The translations under genes and the position numbers were made by a program. The notes beneath the pieces were generated by a model. It was not told the DNA's origin. It saw nothing but the letters and a program-made list of their open reading frames with translations, and ran no database searches. 64,000 bases of DNA, from the NCBI GenBank assembly GCA_016207825.1, contig JACQZI010000018.1, positions 18,698-82,697 of the forward strand, given 5' to 3'. Positions 60,093-64,000 of the stretch are shown here, piece by piece. Each line of letters begins with the position of its first letter. Position 1 is the first letter of the stretch. The stretch is from Planctomycetota bacterium. GTDB lineage: Bacteria > Planctomycetota > MHYJ01 > JACQXL01 > JACQZI01.

Positions 60093-60851
60093 TCACTGAA
60101 GTTCTTTTATTTTCTGGATTTTCTTTTTGAGTTCCAGTGCCTGCGGGTCTTTCGGGTTTATCTTAAGTGCTTTATTTACCTCGGCAAGGGCTTTATCGAA
60201 TTCCGCCTTGTAGGTATAGGAATATCCTTTACCCACGTAAGCGTTGATATTATTCGGGTCGAGTGCCGTGACCTTGTCGAGGTCTTTGATGACATCGTCG
60301 TATTTGCGCAGGGAATTATTCAGCGCCGCGCGGGAAGTGTATGCCTCCAGGTATTTCGGGTCGATTTTGATTGCCATATCCAGGTCCTTGAAAGTTTCCG
60401 CGTATTTACTCTGCGTCATATAGACGACCGAGCGGTTGAAATATGCCTCTGCTTCTTTCGGGTTGATTTCTATCGCCTTGTTGAAATCGGCCATTGCATC
60501 ATCCGGCTTTTGCAGGGCGAGGTAAGAAAGCCCTCGTTTGACGTAGGCGATGGACACCTTCGGGTCGAGCTTGATGGTGTAGGTGAAATCAGCGGCGGCT
60601 TTATCGAATTTGCCGGTATTGCCGTAAACCCTGCCGCGTTGGAAATACGCCTGCGGGCAGTAGGGGTCAAGCTCGATTGCTTTATTGAATTCGGCCAGCG
60701 CCGGTTCAAATTGGCCTTTGTCGTGGAAGGTCATGCCGCGGTCAAGATGCGATGCCACCTGTTTGAGCGTTTGCGGGTCGGACTCCTTTTTCCCGCAGCC
60801 GGCAAGCAAAAACATGACCGGCAGTGAGATAGCTATAATAAATTTCATCAT
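60093..60851 (-). CDS. TPR lipoprotein (first of pair)
   Basis: 252 residues. Signal MMKFIIAISLPVMFLLAGC with Cys19, then six TPR units such as ALAEFNKAIELDPYCPQAYF, AMADFNKAIEINPKEAEAYF and ALAEVNKALKINPKDPQALE. I use ATG 60851: the promoter at 60858-60886 lies inside the longer TTG frame and its -10 ends 6 bases before this ATG, so it is probably leaderless. Similar to the following gene; likely a tandem duplication. Confidence 0.88.
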   Translation of the reverse strand: MMKFIIAISLPVMFLLAGCGKKESDPQTLKQVASHLDRGMTFHDKGQFEPALAEFNKAIELDPYCPQAYFQRGRVYGNTGKFDKAAADFTYTIKLDPKVSIAYVKRGLSYLALQKPDDAMADFNKAIEINPKEAEAYFNRSVVYMTQSKYAETFKDLDMAIKIDPKYLEAYTSRAALNNSLRKYDDVIKDLDKVTALDPNNINAYVGKGYSYTYKAEFDKALAEVNKALKINPKDPQALELKKKIQKIKELQ

Positions 60852-60857
60852 GCCTAA

Positions 60858-60886
60858 AGGATAATTCCAAGGGCGCTTTGTGTCAA
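60858..60886 (-). promoter_or_regulatory. promoter of the TPR pair
   Basis: Minus-strand TTGACA (60886-60881), 17-base spacer, TATCCT (60863-60858), 6 bases before ATG 60851. Confidence 0.65.
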
Positions 60887-60923
60887 GCATTTAATTGATT
60901 TCCTTAATGGCTATAGATTTTAC

Positions 60924-60951
60924 TTGACCGGGTAAAGAGCGGCATGATAAT
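60924..60951 (+). promoter_or_regulatory. promoter of the YihY-family gene
   Basis: TTGACC (60924-60929), 16-base spacer, GATAAT (60946-60951), 36 bases before the chosen GTG start, divergent to the TPR promoter. Confidence 0.55.
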
Positions 60952-60987
60952 ATCCTGCAATAATTGGTTTGTGCGAGGGGCAAAAGA

Positions 60988-61830
60988 GTGTTATCCAAAA
61001 TAATGTTCTTTTTCGGGTTTCTTAAAGAAGTTTACAAGACCATGCGGGACAGCAACCTCTCGGCATTGGCCGCTTCAATCGCCTATTTCATGGTGTTATG
61101 CCTCATCCCGTTTTTACTGGTGGCGTTATCCATCCTGGGCTTTATACTGGGAGGGATTGATACGGCATTCAGCGCCCGGATTATAAGCTTCGTCCGCATT
61201 AACCAGCCGATGCTGGTGGATTACGTCAAGCAGTGCATAGAATTCGCCACGGTAAACAGGGACCTTTTGGGCATTATAGGACTCGCGGCGCTTTTGTGGA
61301 CTTCCAAGGGCGTGGTCTTTGCGCTGGAATACGGGTTGGACTGTATGCTGGGGCTTGCCCCATTCGGCAAATCGTATTTACGGAAACTCCTGGATAGCGT
61401 CATCATGCTTTTTATCGTCATCGGGCTTTTCGCTTTTTCCATGGGATTGATGGTCCTAGCCAATTACGCCACGGCGCTGGCGAGCTCGACCGATTTTTCC
61501 ATGGTTTTATGGGAAGCGCTGGGCGGGTTTTTATCCTACGTCTTTGCGCTGGTTATTTCGGCGATACTTTATTATTTCATCTACCGGATATTGCCGGCCG
61601 GGAAGCTTTCGGCGAAAGCGGCGCTCCTGGGGGCTCTCATCGGTGCGAGTATCTGGCAGGTCATTAACGGGTTCATGGGGTGGTACCTGGCAAAACAGGT
61701 CCTGCATTACCAGTTTATTTACGGCTCTTTCGCCACTTTTATCTACATCATATTATGGACATATTTCTTCGCCATGAGCATATTGATAGGCGGGGCGGTT
61801 ATCAAAGTGGCGCGGGATAAGGGATTATAA
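60988..61830 (+). CDS. YihY/BrkB-family inner-membrane protein
   Basis: 280 residues, six membrane helices. The start FLKEVYKTMRDSNLSALAASIAYFMVLCLIPFLLV is the family mark (described here by its parts: RDSNLSALAASIAYF, then CLIPFLLVALS), with IRSK-like basic loops and GASIWQVINGFMGWYL and YGSFATFIYIILWTYFFAM later. Once misnamed ribonuclease BN; the true role is unknown. GTG 60988 follows GAGGGG at a good distance; TTG 60964 is the alternative. Confidence 0.88.
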   Translation: MLSKIMFFFGFLKEVYKTMRDSNLSALAASIAYFMVLCLIPFLLVALSILGFILGGIDTAFSARIISFVRINQPMLVDYVKQCIEFATVNRDLLGIIGLAALLWTSKGVVFALEYGLDCMLGLAPFGKSYLRKLLDSVIMLFIVIGLFAFSMGLMVLANYATALASSTDFSMVLWEALGGFLSYVFALVISAILYYFIYRILPAGKLSAKAALLGALIGASIWQVINGFMGWYLAKQVLHYQFIYGSFATFIYIILWTYFFAMSILIGGAVIKVARDKGL

Positions 61831-61853
61831 CGCATCACAAAACCTGTTTTTTC

Positions 61854-61881
61854 TTGTATTATATCCGATTTTCGCTATATT
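61854..61881 (+). promoter_or_regulatory. promoter of the cyclophilin gene
   Basis: TTGTAT (61854-61859), 16-base spacer, TATATT (61876-61881). The ATG at 61884 is only 2 bases away and would lie before the transcription start, so ATG 61893 is preferred. Confidence 0.6.
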
Positions 61882-61892
61882 AGATGCTCATT

Positions 61893-62990
61893 ATGCCGTA
61901 TAATGAAATAGAAGAAAAACCGGATGGGCTGAAAGAGACTTACAAGAAGATTCAGCCTTACCAGAATATCATCTTTTTTGTCTTGTTAATCATTTTCCTG
62001 GTTGTGCTTTTGGTGGTCTGGCGCAATTACCGCATAAACAAGATGAACGATGCCGCCTGGAGCGAAATCGGGAAAGTGCCGTTTACTTCGGCCAATTTAA
62101 AGGTTTTGATAGACCGTTACAAGCTGACCGAAATCGTCCCGCTCCTGGAATTCCGGCTGGGCAACGCCCTGGCGCAGGAAGGCAACTACAAAGAGGCTTC
62201 GGACATTTACAAGTCTTTCATCAATAAATATCCCGAGCATCCGTTTGTCCAAAAGGCGAAAGAAAACCTGGCAGAAGCGGAAAAGAATATGTTATGGACG
62301 GGAGATGCGGGGCGGCTGACTGAGGAGAAAAAGAAACTGTTGGTTAAAAGGGATATGCCGCACTTGACTATCCAGACGGCCAAAGGCAATTTTGAGGTGG
62401 AGCTTTTTGAGGATGATGCGCCCAATACTGTGGCGAACTTTATCGCGCTGGTCCAGGAAAATTTCTATAACCAGGTGCCTTTCTTTGAACTGAGGGGAGA
62501 CCTTGGCATATGCATCGGAGCCAAAGTCGTTACCCAAACCTTTACCGTGCCTTTTGAGAAGAATACCTTGAAGCACGAGGCTGGGTCGCTCGGCATGCTG
62601 CGCGCGGTTGACCCGGAAGCGAAAGAAGGCGTGCCTGAAAGGGAAAAATACACGGATTCAGCCACCACGAGATTTTATATTTGCCTCAATCCCAATGCCG
62701 ATTCAGACGGCAAATACACGGTTTTTGGAAGAGTCTTGAAAGGCATGGAAGTGGTGAACCAGTTAAGCCCGGGGGTACAGATTACCGGCATCACGATAAA
62801 CCACAAACGCAGCCACGCTTACGAACCGAAGCGTATAACGAGAGACCCTGCAGAGATACCAACTCCCGCCCCGCCGATCCCGCCAACACCGCCGGTTCCG
62901 CCGATACCTCCGCCTGAGATACAGGTTCCGCCGGTGCCTCCTGCGGAAACGCCTGTTACGCCGACTCCGCCGGTTGAAGAGAATAAGTAA
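61893..62990 (+). CDS. membrane-anchored peptidyl-prolyl isomerase (cyclophilin type)
   Basis: 365 residues. A membrane helix at about 26-47 (IIFFVLLIIFLVVLLVVW), a TPR-like region (about 75-135, LGNALAQEGNYKEASDIYKS), a cyclophilin domain (about 155-310) with FEVELFEDDAPNTVANFIAL and FGRVLKGMEVVNQLSP, and a Pro-rich tail. The usual RGDLGICIGAK replaces the family's fuller active-site strand, and the catalytic Arg of F-H-R motifs is not obvious, so activity may be weak. Probably a periplasmic folding helper. Confidence 0.85.
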   Translation: MPYNEIEEKPDGLKETYKKIQPYQNIIFFVLLIIFLVVLLVVWRNYRINKMNDAAWSEIGKVPFTSANLKVLIDRYKLTEIVPLLEFRLGNALAQEGNYKEASDIYKSFINKYPEHPFVQKAKENLAEAEKNMLWTGDAGRLTEEKKKLLVKRDMPHLTIQTAKGNFEVELFEDDAPNTVANFIALVQENFYNQVPFFELRGDLGICIGAKVVTQTFTVPFEKNTLKHEAGSLGMLRAVDPEAKEGVPEREKYTDSATTRFYICLNPNADSDGKYTVFGRVLKGMEVVNQLSPGVQITGITINHKRSHAYEPKRITRDPAEIPTPAPPIPPTPPVPPIPPPEIQVPPVPPAETPVTPTPPVEENK

Positions 62991-63112
62991 AACCCCGCTC
63001 CGAAGTAATCTCTTCGTATAGGCAGGCAAAAATAATTTCTTCCATTGGCCAATATTTTAGTTGACAAGCATAGGCTAAACTTATACAATCCGGCTAAGTT
63101 AAAAGACAAAGT

Positions 63113-63214
63113 ACTTTCACCCGCTATATTATTGGTGTCCGGTATGTGGGCTCTGCCCTTTGGGGCGGGGTTCCACGACGCTGGTCATACTGGACACTTT
63201 AGCGGGTGAAAAGT
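63113..63214. repeat. 102-bp imperfect inverted repeat
   Basis: ACTTTCACCCGCTA (63113-63126) pairs with TAGCGGGTGAAAAGT (63200-63214) and GTGTCCGGTATG with CATACTGGACAC further in, enclosing a GC-rich centre. The 390-base gap 62991-63380 holds this element, a small TGCCC/GGGCA stem near 63240-63255 and no gene I can support. Confidence 0.6.
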
Positions 63215-63380
63215 AGAAATCCAGCAAGTGGTTCCTTGCCCTTTTTTTATTGGGCATAGGAAAAGCAAATGTTGCTTTTATATCTTAAACGCTTAGGTGA
63301 AAGGAGGCAGCGAAAAATAGAAAATAGATTGATATGATACGACAACCACTGAAATAGTTTTCCGTTTTATCGCAGGAAAA

Positions 63381-63791
63381 ATGATACCTAAAATAATGGT
63401 GGTAGACGATGACCAGGCAATCGGTAACCTCTTGACGAGATTCCTGCGCAAAAAGAATTATGAGGCAATCAGTTTTACTAACCCTAAAGAGGCGTTAGAA
63501 CATCTTAAAACCAATCCGGTTAACCTGATGCTGATAGATTTGAACATGACGGCCGCCGTTGGCGAGCCTCGCCCTAATGGGCGGGAAATAAGCGGAATAG
63601 AATTAATTAAATCATCTAAGGAATTAAAGCCGGATTTATCAGTTCTGGTTATGACCGGAATGCCTGATTCAGAAACATTTGAGTTCTTAAAGAAATACGG
63701 GATTTCAGATTACTTAGAAAAACCCATTCACCTAAGCGATTTGGAAAAAAGCATTGCCGTGTCGCTGAAAATAAATATTGGCAATAAATGA
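63381..63791 (+). CDS. single-domain response regulator (receiver)
   Basis: 136 residues: a CheY-like receiver only. Acid pair Asp10-Asp11, phosphorylated Asp53 (MLIDLNM), Thr in VLVMTGMPD and Lys in YLEKPIH are all present. Between Asp53 and the next helix (REISGIELIK) there are about 12 extra residues (TAAVGEPRPNG) encoded by a palindromic element, in the loop nearest the active site. No output domain; it may pass phosphate or bind a target protein. Confidence 0.92.
   Translation: MIPKIMVVDDDQAIGNLLTRFLRKKNYEAISFTNPKEALEHLKTNPVNLMLIDLNMTAAVGEPRPNGREISGIELIKSSKELKPDLSVLVMTGMPDSETFEFLKKYGISDYLEKPIHLSDLEKSIAVSLKINIGNK
63551..63587. repeat. palindromic element inside the receiver gene
   Basis: GGCGA-GCC-TCGCC (63561-63573) and CGCCC-TAAT-GGGCG (63570-63583) are overlapping stems read in frame as VGEPRPNGR. 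Normal receivers have no insert here. Confidence 0.6.
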
Positions 63792-63799
63792 AATTGCCC

Positions 63800-63828
63800 T
63801 TGACAAAGAGATTAATAAAAGTTATAGT
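63800..63828 (+). promoter_or_regulatory. promoter of the secreted Ig-like protein gene
   Basis: TTGACA (63800-63805), 17-base spacer, TATAGT (63823-63828), 27 bases before ATG 63856. Confidence 0.78.
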
Positions 63829-63855
63829 ATCAAACAATAAATAAGGAGGATTTAT

Positions 63856-64000
63856 ATGGGTAAAAAACACCGCGCCGTTAACATAGGAGCTTTCGGCATC
63901 GCCTTATTAATATGTATAGCCACCGTAAATCTCGCCTTTGCAGACCCAACCATCACCACAAATTCCCCCTTGCCTGATGCCTTGCTTAATACTGCATATA
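63856..64000 (+). CDS. secreted protein, start only (putative Ig-like domain)
   Basis: 48 codons to the window edge. Signal peptide (GAFGIALLICIATVNLAFA, cleaved near AFA-DP), then TITTNSPLPDALLNTAY, which resembles the opening of the He_PIG-type Ig fold found in surface proteins. AAGGAGGA lies 6-7 bases before the ATG. Confidence 0.75.
   Translation, partial: MGKKHRAVNIGAFGIALLICIATVNLAFADPTITTNSPLPDALLNTAY

Overview
The window looks like a chromosomal segment of a Gram-negative-type bacterium, most likely in or near the Planctomycetota/PVC group (inference). The envelope genes waaA (Kdo transferase), lnt, murA and mreBCD point to an LPS-bearing, rod-shaping cell. The planctomycete-like signs are secreted squalene-cyclase-fold repeat proteins, paired GldG/DUF4340 ABC operons, a dockerin/cohesin pair, an ECF sigma/zinc anti-sigma unit and a TPR Ser/Thr kinase. 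GC is near 48% by eye, coding density is high, and the standard code (TGA stop) fits. No rRNA, CRISPR array, intact transposase or prophage was seen.

Layout. 1-3.5 kb: end of an unknown gene, apbE, tRNA-Cys, gcvPA, then a repeat-filled gap. 3.5-8.3 kb (minus): ABC operon 1 (ATPase, permease, GldG-like, DUF4340). 8.4-11.5 kb (plus): ECF sigma, anti-sigma with an outside dockerin, cohesin-like lipoprotein, DUF4349 protein. 11.5-20.1 kb: flavoprotein, zinc-ribbon protein, giant CoA-dehydratase activase, WG-repeat lipoprotein, SDR and an orphan gene. 20.1-24.6 kb: a scarred signalling region with ten 22-bp repeats, a dead GIY-YIG cassette, a sigma-like gene, a diguanylate cyclase and a kinase-TPR protein. 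24.7-30.9 kb (plus): lnt, two paralogous membrane coiled-coil proteins, a small membrane protein, mreBCD. 30.9-38.5 kb (minus): pilS-like kinase, pilC, pilB, murA, waaA. 38.8-42.1 kb: delta-60 repeat protein and an M24 peptidase separated by a second repeat-filled gap. 42.2-47.3 kb (minus): ABC operon 2, same order as operon 1. 47.4-49.5 kb (minus): nusB, a damaged ftsY and a zinc-ribbon membrane protein. 49.6-57.6 kb: two M16 peptidase-family genes, two squalene-cyclase-fold proteins and two acyl-CoA dehydrogenases. 57.8-64 kb: MFS transporter, two TPR proteins, YihY-like protein, cyclophilin, receiver protein and the start of a secreted Ig-like protein.

How the genes work together. The shape operon, murA, waaA, lnt and the type IV pilus genes build the envelope and its surface machinery. 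The two ABC operons probably form two related envelope complexes. The ECF unit probably senses an extracytoplasmic state through a cohesin-dockerin contact. Promoters are easy to read (TTGACA-like, 16-17 bp, TATAAT-like), and at several genes the -10 box lies only 6-8 bases before the ATG, which predicts leaderless mRNAs.

Most unusual: the dockerin anti-sigma/cohesin pair; 22-bp-period repeat arrays at several intergenic sites; a GIY-YIG cassette with 14-bp inverted ends beside duplicated gene starts; small hairpin elements inside reading frames; and ftsY lacking most of its N domain. All functions are read from sequence alone; no database search was run.
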